NCBI GenBank assembly: GCA_002450035.1
Contig: DJYF01000014.1
Span: 1 to 26,235, forward strand
Direction of reading: 5' to 3'
Length of the DNA stretch: 26,235 nucleotides
From: Caryophanales bacterium UBA6985
Lineage (GTDB): Bacteria; Bacillota_I; Bacilli_A; RF39; UBA660
Numbering within the stretch: position 1 is the stretch's first letter; each line of letters begins with the position of its first letter. Of the stretch, positions 11,612-22,500 are shown one piece after another. The position numbers and the translations under genes are program-made. A model generated the notes under the pieces. It was not told the origin of the DNA. It saw nothing but the letters and a program-made list of their open reading frames with translations, and did no database searches.

Positions 11612-12649
11612 TTATTTTTTACTAGGTTGTGCCTATGCCTGAGCTGGGTTGGCGATAGACGTACTAACTGCTTGATGGTTTGGCATACGAGAAGTTAGGA
11701 TTTGATCTCCTGAGTTCTCCATGACAATAGTTACCAGCTCATTAATAATCTCTTGACATATATAATCTGGGAATTCCATAATCTGTGATGTATCTTCGGT
11801 TAAGTCTAATTGTTCTTGAGTTAAACGAATATGTTGTGGTGCTTTAATATAGTCTACCATAATATCGGTTAATTCAAAAAGAGAATTATCTTTACCATAA
11901 CGTATTTCAAGTCTTACTGTAGTAGGATTTGCAATTCTATGTGCAGCAGGTTTTTCAACTAAACTGACATCTCCTTCTATACCTTCGATAGATATATTTC
12001 TTGGGAAATTAGTTTTAATATCAATTGTACCAGTTCCTTCTGGTGCAGTTACTTCATATTCCCCATTCATATCTCTTCCAAATGTTTTATTTTGATTTGG
12101 ATTTTCGTTTTCAATTGGGTCAGTAGGAATAACACTGTTGGTATTTATATTATGTATGTAGTAATAAGGTCTTTTATACATTGGTCTCATATAGAAATTA
12201 TTAATAATTTGAGACCAAGCATCCGCAGTCAATCTCTTAGCTGCAAATTGTACATAATCACCTTTATTATAACATTTAAAAGTTTTATTAACTTTAAAAT
12301 TACATACACAATTTAATAAATGTAAATAATCCATAGGTAATGCAAATTCATAAACAGCTCCTAATAAAGCGTTTCTTCTAACTACTTTATCTGTTCCATC
12401 TTTTTTATTCCACATTCCACCTTCTTTGTTATATTTGGAAGGTTTAATAGGTTCAAGAATAACAGAACTTTTTAATACGCTTACATCATCAGTTGTTTGC
12501 TGATTTACATCATATACATTATATTTTTTATTAACGTATTGGTAAATAGCTTTATTAAATAGGTAATTAAAATCTTCCAGTAACAAGCTTGGTGCTTGTA
12601 CTTTATTTAATTCGATTAAAACACCTTCATAAACTTGTCTGGCTGTCAT
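11612..12649 (-). CDS. Conserved crAss-type virion protein, connector/ring candidate
   Basis: This is a 345 aa protein. The reading frame passes one TAG (11633) six codons before the true TAA, adding a short AQPSKK tail to what the standard code would show. The N-terminus is a helical pair (ARQVYEGVLIELNKVQAPSL, then EDFNYLFNKAIYQYVNKKYN) of the sort seen in head-tail adaptor and connector proteins. It continues with beta-rich segments (YEFALPMDYLHLLNCVCNF, KCYNKGDYVQFAAKRLTADA) and ends in a helix (QEIINELVTIVMENSGDQI). It matches my memory of a protein conserved in crAss-like phages downstream of the capsid gene. A portal-proximal ring or capsid-associated role is plausible but unproven. 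Confidence 0.85.
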
Positions 12650-12655
12650 TGTTTA

Positions 12656-13603
12656 TTACTTTTTATTTGTTCTTGCCTGTTTAATGGCATTTTCAATAGT
12701 TGGGTCGACTTCTTTTTCCTGACTTAAAGGAATAACTTCGTCGACTATATCGGAATTAATTCTTTCCGTTTCATACATATCTGGGTATGTATCTCTTTGA
12801 ATTAAGTCTAGTACATTTTTATTCTTAGGATTCTTCATCCAAGAAATAACGGCTTCATCCGTTGCTCCTAAAACATATTGATCTCCATAAACATATAATT
12901 TGTTCTTAATAAGAATAACTTTCTTATCACGAGCATCTGCAAATAATATTCTAAGGTTAGTGTCACCACCTGTATATAGTCCTATAATTTTATCAGGATT
13001 CTTTTCAGCAACATCTAAAAGGAAGTTTTCTACATCAGCTTCTGGCATATTTTTCATAGCCTTTCCTAATAAACGTGCCATTATTAAGTGTCCTTCTGCT
13101 CCTCTTGGGTCAGTAAATATAAATTCACATGCCTGGTGAATTTTCTTCTTTCTAGAATTTTTATTAGCGGATTCTACTCCTGGCATATCAACATATAATT
13201 CTGCCACTCCATAACGAGGAGATCTTGATTTAAGGTCCATTGTTCCGTCAATCAAATAATTACCGTTTTCGTCTTTAGCAAAACGACTTGGTGCAATGAA
13301 GGGACAATTTTTAATTGCTAACCACTCATTCCATTCATCTTGGTGGTCAGCATCTAAATGGAAAACTTGACCGTCTACTACTTTAAACATTTTATTCTCT
13401 GGAACAAAATACTTTCTATTTGGGTCATTTCTTTCAGCATCTGATAGAATCATGTCTCCATTAGAATCTACAGGCTTAACACAATCTGGATAGTGTCCGT
13501 ATTTATCTCTTGCTGGATTTATATAATAAGTCATTCCGACTTTTCCATATACACTTCTCAAAACGAGAACATTCTAAGAATTTAGTCCTTTACTATTTTC
13601 CAT
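12656..13603 (-). CDS. Conserved crAss-type morphogenesis protein downstream of capsid
   Basis: This is a 315 aa protein starting at the ATG at 13603 (MENSKGLNS), with a single TAG at codon 10 (13574). A standard-code annotation would wrongly start it at the later TTG at 13561. It is alpha/beta mixed, with YINPARDKYGHYPDCVKPVD near the N-terminus and many Lys/Asp. A central helical segment (GHLIMARLLGKAMKNMPEAD) precedes a C-terminal Lys-rich end (IKQARTNKK). I recall proteins of this kind directly after the capsid gene in crAss-like genomes, but no biochemical role is recognised. Candidates are an inner-capsid cargo or a capsid accessory protein. It ends 6 bases before the next start and is clearly co-transcribed with it. 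Confidence 0.85.
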
Positions 13604-13624
13604 ATTAATTCATTAAGTTATATT

Positions 13625-13659
13625 AAAAATGAGTAAGGGAGAAAACTAGTCTCCCTTAC
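13625..13659 (-). terminator. Intrinsic terminator after the major capsid protein gene
   Basis: A perfect 10 bp stem (GTAAGGGAGA / TCTCCCTTAC on the plus strand) with a 7-base loop is followed on the minus strand, after a few bases, by a TTTTT run. It lies 46 bases after the capsid TAA and 22 bases before the next ATG. Its core is the same TAAGGGAG / CTCCCTTA as in the terminator before the cassette. Some read-through must occur if the next gene has no promoter of its own; I see no match to TAnnTTTG between them. Confidence 0.82.
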
Positions 13660-13704
13660 CTTATCTTATTTTATAGTAAAATCTTATTTATAAATTTAAT
13701 TTAA

Positions 13705-15126
13705 TTAAAGTTCTCTTAGGATAAAGCTTCTGTAAGGATTGAATACACCTACACCACTGTAACCCCAGTTGATTAACTTAGAACCTGCAACAGGGCTAGA
13801 AACAACACCTGAGCTAAGTCCATCAAGACCACCAACACCTGGGAATTTGTTAGTAATGAAGTCACCACCCTTAAGTGTGAACATTTGGATAGGAGGTTCA
13901 GCACTTGTAGCATCAGCTGTTAAGTCAAGACATAAGCAATAAGCCTTGTCAAATCCATATTCTCTTGAGAATGTTCTATCAACTTTGAAGCTGATTTGGT
14001 TTCCACCATATTCATATGTTTGGAAAGTAGCTCCAACTTTAATATAACCATTAGCTTGTTTAGAATATAGATAAGTTCCATCAGTCTTGAACTTAGCTAA
14101 GAAGTCACCAAGAACTTGTTGAATTAAATCCCACATTCTTTCGTTACAGATAAATACGTACTTGTTACCAGTAGCATTAGTTGCTTTTTGGTTCATAGTA
14201 GCAATTACAGTATTGAATACCTGAATTGTTAACTTATTAAATGCATATTTACTTGCAAATCTTTCTACTTGAGGAATGATACCATCACCAATGTAGATAG
14301 GTCTGTTAGTATCTGGGTCAACAATAGTTGGCTTACCATTCTTATCAACATTACACTTGTTGAAGAGTAATCCGTTATTTCTTACATATAAGAAGTTATC
14401 AAGCAGAACTTTTTCTTTCTTATCCATCTTATAGATAGTTTCAGTTAATTCTCCTTGGTTCTTACCTTCAGCAATGCTGATGAATGTGTTTTCGTGAGCT
14501 GCATATAATGCAGAGTAGCTATCATCAACACGGTGTGTTGTAATATAGTTACGATGTCTTTCGATATTAGATTGATACTTAACATATCCTTCTTCGTGTA
14601 ACTCAGGCATAGCATTAGACTGGAATCTAGTAGTCATACCAGGTTGACATCCAGAAAGGTCAAGTACAGAACTATAATCGTTGTCAATTAAACGACCTTG
14701 TACTTCCCAGTAGTTGTCAGCTTTTCTAATAGGACGGCTAACAACAATAACTTGCTGCATTGTTTCATCAATCTTGAAAATATCGTATTTTTCATAATAT
14801 CTTTCTTTGAAAGCGAAAGTAATTTCAGTACCATCGGCTCCATCTCCTTCTGGAACAGCTGCAAATTCAACTCTCTTAATGTAGTTAGTTTCAACTTCCC
14901 ACTCAAAGTACATTGAGTCGATAGATTGATATCTGTTACCACTCTTTCTATCTTGATAGAAAATGTTTCTAAGAGATTCAGTTAAATAAGAAGCAGTTAA
15001 TTCAGGGTATAATCTACTTACAACTCCAAGTTTGTAAGGTCTTGTTCCTAAGAACTTATAGAAATCTTCATAAGTTCTGGTGTCCGACATTGTCGGTCTT
15101 TTTGTTATAAAATTAGCTACAATCAT
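13705..15126 (-). CDS. Major capsid protein, crAss-like (HK97-fold expected)
   Basis: This is a 473 aa protein with no TAG codon although its neighbours have many. Size, position after an acidic scaffold-like gene, isolation between promoter and terminator, and sequence character fit the crAss-like major capsid protein, the icosahedral shell subunit. Recognisable stretches are TRTYEDFYKFLGTRPYKLG at the N-terminus, KYVFICNERMWDLIQQVLGD (about residues 325-345, the type of segment seen in capsid A-domains) and GVGVFNPYRSFILREL at the end. The catalogue start gives MIVANFITKRPT before a second ATG at 15090, which begins MSDTRTYEDF and would give 461 aa. Either could be used. The assignment is from memory of the family and context, not from a search. 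Confidence 0.87.
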   Translation of the reverse strand: MIVANFITKRPTMSDTRTYEDFYKFLGTRPYKLGVVSRLYPELTASYLTESLRNIFYQDRKSGNRYQSIDSMYFEWEVETNYIKRVEFAAVPEGDGADGTEITFAFKERYYEKYDIFKIDETMQQVIVVSRPIRKADNYWEVQGRLIDNDYSSVLDLSGCQPGMTTRFQSNAMPELHEEGYVKYQSNIERHRNYITTHRVDDSYSALYAAHENTFISIAEGKNQGELTETIYKMDKKEKVLLDNFLYVRNNGLLFNKCNVDKNGKPTIVDPDTNRPIYIGDGIIPQVERFASKYAFNKLTIQVFNTVIATMNQKATNATGNKYVFICNERMWDLIQQVLGDFLAKFKTDGTYLYSKQANGYIKVGATFQTYEYGGNQISFKVDRTFSREYGFDKAYCLCLDLTADATSAEPPIQMFTLKGGDFITNKFPGVGGLDGLSSGVVSSPVAGSKLINWGYSGVGVFNPYRSFILREL

Positions 15127-15135
15127 AATTTTTTA

Positions 15136-16242
15136 TTAATCTAGTTGTGTTATATCATTAATTTCCTGCGTATTATTAAAGTACGCCGGTTGTTTTGCTG
15201 GTTTTCTGACTACAACATCAGGAGTCTTTTTTCCTGATTTAGCAGCAGCCAAACCTTCTTTATAACCAGATTCTCTGGCTTTTGTTATCTAATCTGCAAA
15301 GTAGTCTTGTATATTATCTAACATTTCTTCGCCATGTAATGCAAACCAAGCCATTTTCGTCAATGTCTCACCATCATTAAGGGCCTTACCTAAATAACTT
15401 ACTCCTGCTCCATCTCTACCTAAAATAAATTCAGCGAGTTCGTTTTTATCTTCATCAGATAATTCAATATTTAAATCACCAATAGATGTTAAATTGTCAA
15501 TATTTCCTAAAATGTTATCTTGGAATTGACGCATTTCTTCAGCTTTCTCAGCTTCATCTAAGGTTTGTCTCTATTGAATTTCTTCTTGTTCTAATTTTCT
15601 ATATTCTTCTCTGATTCCAGAAATTTGTTTACGATATAATTCTGGATTTGCTTTAGCTTGCTCTAAAGCATTTGCTAAATCATCTTCAGTCATATCTTCA
15701 GAACGAGTTTGTAGGTCTAGAACAAATAACTCGTCATCTGGAATACTATCTATTTCGTAAACAGGTTCTTGTGATTGAGAAGCTTGTTCCATTCCCTATT
15801 GAATAAGCATATCTGCATATTCTTCTGGAGAAATGCCTCTTAAACGAAGATTGTTGATTAGTTCAATTTCGCTTTCATCCAAATCTGTCTCCGAATTAGT
15901 TTGTGGTGTACTTAGGATATTAAATTGCTCTTCTGCTGTTAAATCATCCCAACTACGTTCTTGTATGTTACCTTCATCGTCAGCAAATTTAATCTTATTT
16001 GGATCAGAAATTCCTTTTTGATTTAAAAGTGCTGTTAAAACATCTAGACCTTCTTCTTCTTGTCCTCCCTGATTATTATCAGGAGTAGGTTCCGGTGAAG
16101 GATTCATGTAACCATTATCTAACCATTCTTTTGGTTCATCTACTGTACCAAAATTTTGTTCCTCAGGAGAAAGTTCTCCATCCTCAAGCTCTGGGTCTTC
16201 TATGTCCAGATTAGCAAGAGTTAATTCGTCATTTATTTCCAT
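15136..16242 (-). CDS. Acidic scaffold-like protein preceding the major capsid protein
   Basis: This is a 368 aa protein with three TAGs read as Gln (15796, 15571, 15289), ending in a double TAA. The first 90 residues are very acidic and Pro/Asn-rich (for example DIEDPELEDGELSPEEQ), likely disordered. The middle is a long Glu/Gln/Lys-rich helix (about residues 195-240, including REEYRKLEQEEIQ), probably a coiled coil. The C-terminal 50 residues are basic (GKKTPDVVVRKPAKQP). An acidic body with a basic end that could contact capsid, placed 9 bases before the capsid gene, is the usual design of scaffolding proteins and matches the gene found before the capsid gene in crAss-like phages as I remember it. 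It is first in its own transcription unit. No protease motif was seen. The scaffold role is inferred. Confidence 0.85.
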
Positions 16243-16266
16243 TAGTTCATATTTTTATAATCAAGA

Positions 16267-16297
16267 CAAAATTAATATAATTTAACTTAATTTCAAA
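16267..16297 (-). promoter_or_regulatory. Candidate Bacteroides-type promoter for the scaffold-capsid cassette
   Basis: On the minus strand a TTTG box is followed after exactly 19 bases by TAATTTTG. This matches the Bacteroidales primary sigma consensus TTTG / TAnnTTTG with its usual 19-21 base spacing. The predicted transcript start is about 17-20 bases before the ATG at 16242 and lies downstream of the terminator at 16362-16396. The region is very AT-rich, so a chance match is possible, and crAss-like phages also encode their own RNA polymerase. Confidence 0.55.
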
Positions 16298-16361
16298 TAA
16301 TTTATTAAAAAACATTAAAATTGAACTTGAGATAAACATAAAATTAAAATTTTTACAAAGA

Positions 16362-16396
16362 GTAAAAATAAGGGAGTAATTAAACTCCCTTATTTA
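16362..16396 (-). terminator. Intrinsic terminator after the collagen-like fibre gene
   Basis: A perfect 12 bp stem (core TAAGGGAGT / ACTCCCTTA) with a 6-base AT loop is followed on the minus strand by TTTTT. It begins a few bases after the TAA of the fibre gene and separates it from the capsid cassette. The A-rich opposite flank could also allow function in the other direction, but no gene converges on it. Confidence 0.88.
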
Positions 16397-16404
16397 TTAT
16401 TTCA

Positions 16405-19400
16405 TTAGAGTTTTACAATTAATCCATTTATAATAGTATAATTTGTTAAAGTAGATCCTGAATCTAGAAAATTACCGATATTAGAATAATTTTTAATATT
16501 TGGATCTTCTTCGTCTCCTAGACTTATTCCTTTTCTAAATTCTTCACTTCCATTATTATCCACTATTACACCAATTTTTCCATCTGAAGTAACTGCTAAT
16601 GCATTATCAATTACTAAAGTATTAATCTATTCTGAACCATTACCTGTATATAATTCTTTCTGAGTTAAAACATGGCCACCGATATTAAGTTTATTAATAA
16701 TAGTACCTGCATTATAATCGAAAGATATATAATCAGCAAATCCTGGTGATTTTATTCCATCACTTCCATAAACAAGCACTGGACCACGTGAACCATTGTA
16801 TACAGATTCGAATTTTAATTCAGAGGGAGTTAATGATACTATAGGAGCATCTTCACCATAATTAGCTGCAGGTCCTTCGATATTTAGTTTTGGATAATAG
16901 GTTTTAACAGATCCAGATTCTTTTACATCATCTATTTTTAATTCAATGGTACTAGTTATCCATGAACTTCCGTATAAAGTTTTACGTATATATAATCCAT
17001 CAAAGTTATCTCCTAAACCATAATCTTCCCCAACATTGAAACTATTAGCTGGTTTATTAAACTAAACACCGTCTACAGAAATTCTTCCTATTTCTGCTGT
17101 TCTTGCTCCAGTTCCATTAAACTTAATACCATCGTCAGCTAAATTCATACTAACTCTGTTATAAGCATCTTCTGGATTTTGTATAGTTATTTTTCCATTT
17201 TCATCCCAATATAAATTACCTTGAGCAAAATAACCAGAACCATCTTTATTTAATTCTGCATTATCAGCACCAAATGTTACAGTACTTGTTACTTTTCCAG
17301 TTTCTGGATCTCTAGTAACAGCAGTTGCTATAGAAGCTTCTATATCGTCTATAGAAGAATTTAATTCGGTCATTGCTGAATTGTAGTCTGATTGTAACAC
17401 AAGTCCTGCTCTTGATGTACTAATAGCACCATCAACTTCTCGTTTAGTATAGTATGTATTTAATTGAGCAATAGCTTGTCCTAACTCTGACTTTAACAAT
17501 AGTCCAGCTTTTGCTGTATTAATAGCACCATCAACATCATCCTTTTTATAATAATTAGTTTCTAGATTAGCTATAGAACTATTTACTGTAGTTGCTAAAT
17601 TTAAAAATGCTTTATTATTAGCCACACAATGGTCTACTTCAGCTTCCTCATCATCAGGATCAACTATATTACCATTAGAATCGTAACAAATTTGAGTTTC
17701 TGATTGTATTTGAGCAATAGAACCTCCCCATTTAGTTTCAAATTCTGCAAATGCTTGACTTATAGTAGTACACTTTCTACCATATTGTCCATATTCTTCT
17801 AGACAATCCTAGTCTCCTTCTTCACATAAAGTACAATCCTCAGGATTATCTTCTGCAGTACATGGAACACAATATTGGGCACCTGTTCCTATTGCAGCAA
17901 TAGCCTCTTTATTATTCTTTACTTGAAGTGCTAAATTAGAAAAATACTCTAATTGACTCCAATCATCAAAATTATAAGGATCAAACTCTTCTCCTGGATC
18001 TCCTTTTTCTCCATAAGCACCTATAATAACAGGGTCAGTATAAGTAGGTTCACCAGAATCATAAATTATCTCTTCATAATTCCATAAATATTTCTTTACT
18101 GGAGTTATAGTCTAAATAGATTCTGTCCAACCTGGAGTTTCTCTAGTTACTCCATCAGCTAGAGAAGTAGCTAAATAATATTCTTTTACTTGAACTATTC
18201 CTCTACCATCATTTCCATATACTCCAATAATTGCAGGTTCTGTATAACTAGGATTTCCTGAAGAATAATTAATAACTTCATAATTCCAAAGATACTTATT
18301 AGTATTTGTTAATGTAGGAATTTGTGTAGACCAACCAGATGTTTTTCTAGTAACACCACTATCTAAAGAAGATGCTAAATAATATTCTAATACATTAGTT
18401 ATTCCTCTACCAGAAGCTCCTGGCTCTCCGTCAGCACCATCTTTTCCATCAATTCCATCTTTACCAGGAGTTCCTTTTAAATCTTCTAACCATTTTGTAA
18501 CAGAACCAACATATCCGTTTTTGACAGCTATTGTATAAGCATCGTCTCCATCTTGACCTCTTGCTCCCTATGCTCCATCATTACCTTTTATACCAGGGTC
18601 TCCTTTTTCTCCCTGGGGTCCAGTAGGTCCTTGTGGTCCTGGGTCACCTTTCAACTGTCTTTTTTGTTCTTCAGTTAAATCATCAAATGATACTGTTCCA
18701 TCTGCTCCATGTAATGAAGCAATCCATTCAGATTCAGATAACACGGGGTCGTCTGTAGTAGTATCTAAATAAGATTGATAAGCTGATTTTCCAGAATCTC
18801 CTTTAGAACCTTTTGGTCCTGTTGCTCCATCATTTCCTTTGAAATCGTCCATGTGTTCAACAATATAAGAAACAACAGTTGGACCAACAGCTTGATTTAT
18901 CATATTTCTTACTACTTCAAGATCAATATCAGGAAAATCTAAATCAGCTAAAGCATCATTAAGTTCTTTTAATGTAAGTACTTGTAGATTAACTACTCCA
19001 CATTCATTAGGTGGAACAATTACATTATTTACAGCTATATTCTTGATAGGAACTAAACTTTTAATTTTATCATAATCAATATGAACTAGTTCCCAATCTT
19101 TTAAATCTTTAACACTTGTTGGAATCTCCAAAACGACGGTTTCATTTCCGTCATATATAATAGGTTGTCCATAACCTTTAATCACAAGAGCATCTGGATT
19201 AGGTAATTTACAAGGAGTATTATTTAAATCATCATAATTTCCTGTCATTGCTACTCTTGCTAATTTATTAATATCTGCTTTTCTTGTTAATGCATCATAA
19301 ATCACATCATTTTCTACTGGATTTGTAGAGTAAGGATTTAAAACATCATCAACTTTAATGTTATTAGGAACTTGGAGAGCCTATCTAATTTTGGCTAACT

Positions 19401-19521
19401 CCAAGTCCGAATAACTGTTTAACACATCGACAAATTTATCTATTGCAATGTAATCTTCTAAGTCTTTAAAACATACATGCTTGTATTCGTCGCTTAAATT
19501 ACAAGTTTTTATTGTTTGCAT
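16405..19521 (-). CDS. Collagen-like, multi-module amber-recoded fibre protein
   Basis: This is a 1038 aa protein after reading six TAGs as Gln (19381, 18568, 18112, 17809, 17062, 16627). Residues 1-225 contain a VAMTGNYDDLNNTP motif. Gly-X-Y collagen-like runs lie near residues 227-243, 292-327 (twelve uninterrupted triplets) and 350-370. Two tandem 68-residue modules with KYLWNYE follow (371-438 and 439-506). Next comes a Cys-rich patch around 550-630 (CVPC, CTLC, DCLEE, RKC, ICYD, DHC). A helical stalk has two similar units (KKDDVDGAINTAKAGLLLKS and KREVDGAISTSRAGLVLQSD), and the end is a beta-rich Gly/Asn C-terminal region. This build is that of a trimeric virion fibre. It is the last gene before a strong terminator and lies just upstream of the capsid cassette. 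Confidence 0.9.
18004..18411 (-). repeat. Two tandem 68-residue fibre modules
   Basis: The unit at 18208-18411 and the unit at 18004-18207 are both 204 bases and start GRGI. They share EYYLA.S, GVTR.T.GW and KYLWNYE before ending IIG.YG. The second unit contains a TAG (18112), where the first has Pro. The module resembles a repeat I remember from tail appendage proteins of other phages. Confidence 0.88.
18541..18648 (-). repeat. Collagen-like Gly-X-Y run, 12 triplets including one TAG
   Basis: Twelve consecutive Gly-X-Y triplets occur in the fibre gene. The ninth is G-A-(TAG), so the collagen phase is kept exactly across the amber codon at 18568. Shorter runs lie at about 18791-18841 and at 18412-18474 (seven triplets). 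Such runs form triple helices in phage fibres. Confidence 0.9.
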
Positions 19522-19525
19522 TATT

Positions 19526-22500
19526 TTATTTTTTTAGATGATTATAGAAGTTATTCCCAAGAACATAACTAGGTCCGCTTTCCCCATTAAAGGAAGCTTT
19601 ATCTATATCAGTAAGTTTTATAGTATCGTAATATATTGGATCACTTTCGGAGACTTTTTTGGAATTAATAACATATAATTTTTCCATAGTATCTTCTCCA
19701 GAAGGTAAGATTATATTTGTATTAGAAGAATAAATATTTCCCCCGCTATTAGTATGTAAAGCCCCATTTCTAATATAACTACTAATATCGCTAAGTGCTT
19801 TATCTCCAGCGTTTCTACTAGATATTTGATAATAATTTAATGTTCTATCCTATATTTTTACTTCAATATTATTACTATCTGGCGGACTTAATCTAAATTG
19901 AGGTCCTCTTAAAACATATTCTTCTTTATCTTCTCTATTACCCTTATTAAAAGATACTCTCTAGAATAATTTAACATCGGACTAACCTGATAAAGCAATA
20001 GTATTAGGATAAGTATTTTCATGACCTAATACTAAAATATTTTCAGATAAAGAACCATTTGAGTTCAAACATCTATAATATTTAGTATTGCTTGTTAATA
20101 AATTATGATTCTAATCATAATATTTTGAATCTTTATCGGATGTAAATATTTTTCTGGCATCTGTTCCTTTTAATGTAGAAGTAAGTGTTAATTGATTATC
20201 TACTACACAATAAAATCCCTAAGCTTCCCTATATGTTATTGTATCTCCAGAATGTTCTCTTAACAAGAAAGGAGTTAAAAGATATATATTATTACCATAT
20301 CTCATTCCTATAACTGGAGTTTGTGGATTACTATTTAAACTATTTAATGTAACAGAATCCAATCCTGAAACTTCCATATTTTCTTGTTTGAGTTCTTCCC
20401 AAGTAGTCATCCACATTTGATTATTATTATTACTATCTACAACCTTAAACTCAGTAGCTGTAACACTTCCATTAAAAGAACCACTACCTTTCATTACTAA
20501 GTCTACTGCTACCACTTTTCCATTTTCATATACTCTAAATGGTGCAGCAGCAATATTTCCAGAAGTAGTGCCTGCCCAAATACGAACAGTAGAATTATTT
20601 GCCTGTGTCACAGGTTTTCCATTTTCATCTAATTTAGTAGTACCATCCTCATTTAAAACCGGAATAGCATCTCCCGAGGTCATACCCGCAACTACTTTAT
20701 TAGAATTATCTACAATAACAACTTGTTTTGAAGTAAGAGAATCAATAAAAGCTCTATCCGCAACAAGATAATTAACAAATTCTGCGAAAGTATAAGTCAT
20801 TTTCGCAAAATGATTATGGTCTGTAGGAATAGACGAAGGAAGTATAGCACTATTCTTGTTAGAATCTATACAAAGATATACTCCCCAATTCTCTGGATCC
20901 GCAGGATTAGCGTATTTAACAAATTCCTATATCAAATATCCTCCAACTTCTGTTCTTCCATCTCTGAATATAGTAGGAGTATTATACTAATCATTTGGAA
21001 TTACATGTTCTACTAAAATAGATTTTGGTAAATTTTGGGATTCTCCAGATTCTGCTAATTGAATAATAGGAATAATTATTGAAGCTACTCTAGAATCACC
21101 ATCATAAAGTGAAACTAATGCTATATTATAATAACCTTCTTTATTAATTTCTATTTCTATAGGATAAAAATTATTTTGAGGTCTTGTAAATACAGCAGTA
21201 TTATCAATTGTTCCGTCTAATTCCACTGTTATCTTGGCTCCATAATTATCCTCATCATTGTAAAATTTACCTAAAAATTCACCTGTTCCAGATGTCTCAT
21301 TACTTTGGAATAACATATCATTAAGTCCTCTTACTTTAGAGGCCGTTTGTATATAAATTTTTCCAGAAGTATATCGAGTATCTTTAACCTGCCTCAAACT
21401 TGTTCCTTGAGGTAATATTTTATAATTAGTTGCAGAAATTCCATTTACTCCATCTGGTACTATAGGAATATATTGAGCATCTATTAATAAATTATCATAA
21501 TATAATTCAATAGCTATTTGATTAGTAGTAACATAAGGAATTTTATAAGAACCATCTGTTTCTGGATTAATTAAGTTTCCATTATCATAGAAACATTTCA
21601 TTCTAAAACCATCAGGTAATTCATTTACTAAATAAGTACTCAGTTCTGAACTTCCTATAGCTTTAACTAGTCTCGGAGTAAAACTAGAAGGAATCATTTG
21701 TCCAGCATTAAGCCCGACTCCTTTTCGGATAGCAGCGATTCCTGTAGATAAACTATAACTAACTCCATCGGTTCCTGTATTTAATCCTACTAATTGAATA
21801 CATCCTTCTCTAATTCCAGTGGCTTCTCCATCTTCATAAGTGGCCCTAAAATTAACAATATATGATTTACCAATAATATCTTGTAAAGTATTTTCTGGGA
21901 TATTAATAGTAACATTTTTATTATTAGTTATTTGAATCCAACTAGGTTTACCGGAAATAACAGTTTCTCCTTGTTTATATCCTAAACATTCTAATAATGT
22001 TATAGTTTTTTCTCCTGGTCCCCAATATATATGAGCAGTAGAGTATTGTAAACAAAGAGCATTATTTCTATCTGAATTTACTGGAAGTCCAATAATAGGA
22101 TTATCAAAATATAATTGCCCTATAGTTACTGGTGTACTATCATCACCTTTTCCTTTTAAATCTTCTGTACCAGAACCAATCATATTTCCGTCCCAAGTAA
22201 GGTGAAGACGTTCATTAGAATCATGAGTAATATCAAGTTTACTTGTTATTTGACTTGTAATATCACCTGCTTCTCCACCTCCAGAATTATTATCAGGAAC
22301 AGAACTTAAGGTTGTATTATTATATTTTAATTGTATATTATCACCTTCGTGTGTTAATCTAAGTTTATTTATTTCGGTTTCAGCAGCTGCACCAGTTTCA
22401 TCTGTTCCTGGTTTCCAACCATTATTCCATTTTAATACTTGTCCATTAACACCATCAGGTAATTTATCTTGTTTATTAGACAATTCACTTTTAGTAGCAA

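Noticed and set aside
13561..13561. TTG start for the gene after the capsid gene
   Set aside because: Reading the TAG at 13574 as Gln extends the frame to an ATG at 13603 with a normal N-terminus.
13604..13704. Promoter for the gene after the capsid gene
   Set aside because: Only a TAGTTTTC near-match inside the hairpin loop; not convincing.
16300..16360. Second promoter (TTTG with TAnnnTTTG) upstream in the same gap
   Set aside because: The spacing in the -7 element is off by one base and no matching upstream box was found.
16405..19521. Group I introns or inteins, known from some recoded crAss-like phages
   Set aside because: No gene shows an inserted block, splice-site-like residues or homing endonuclease motif; all frames are continuous.
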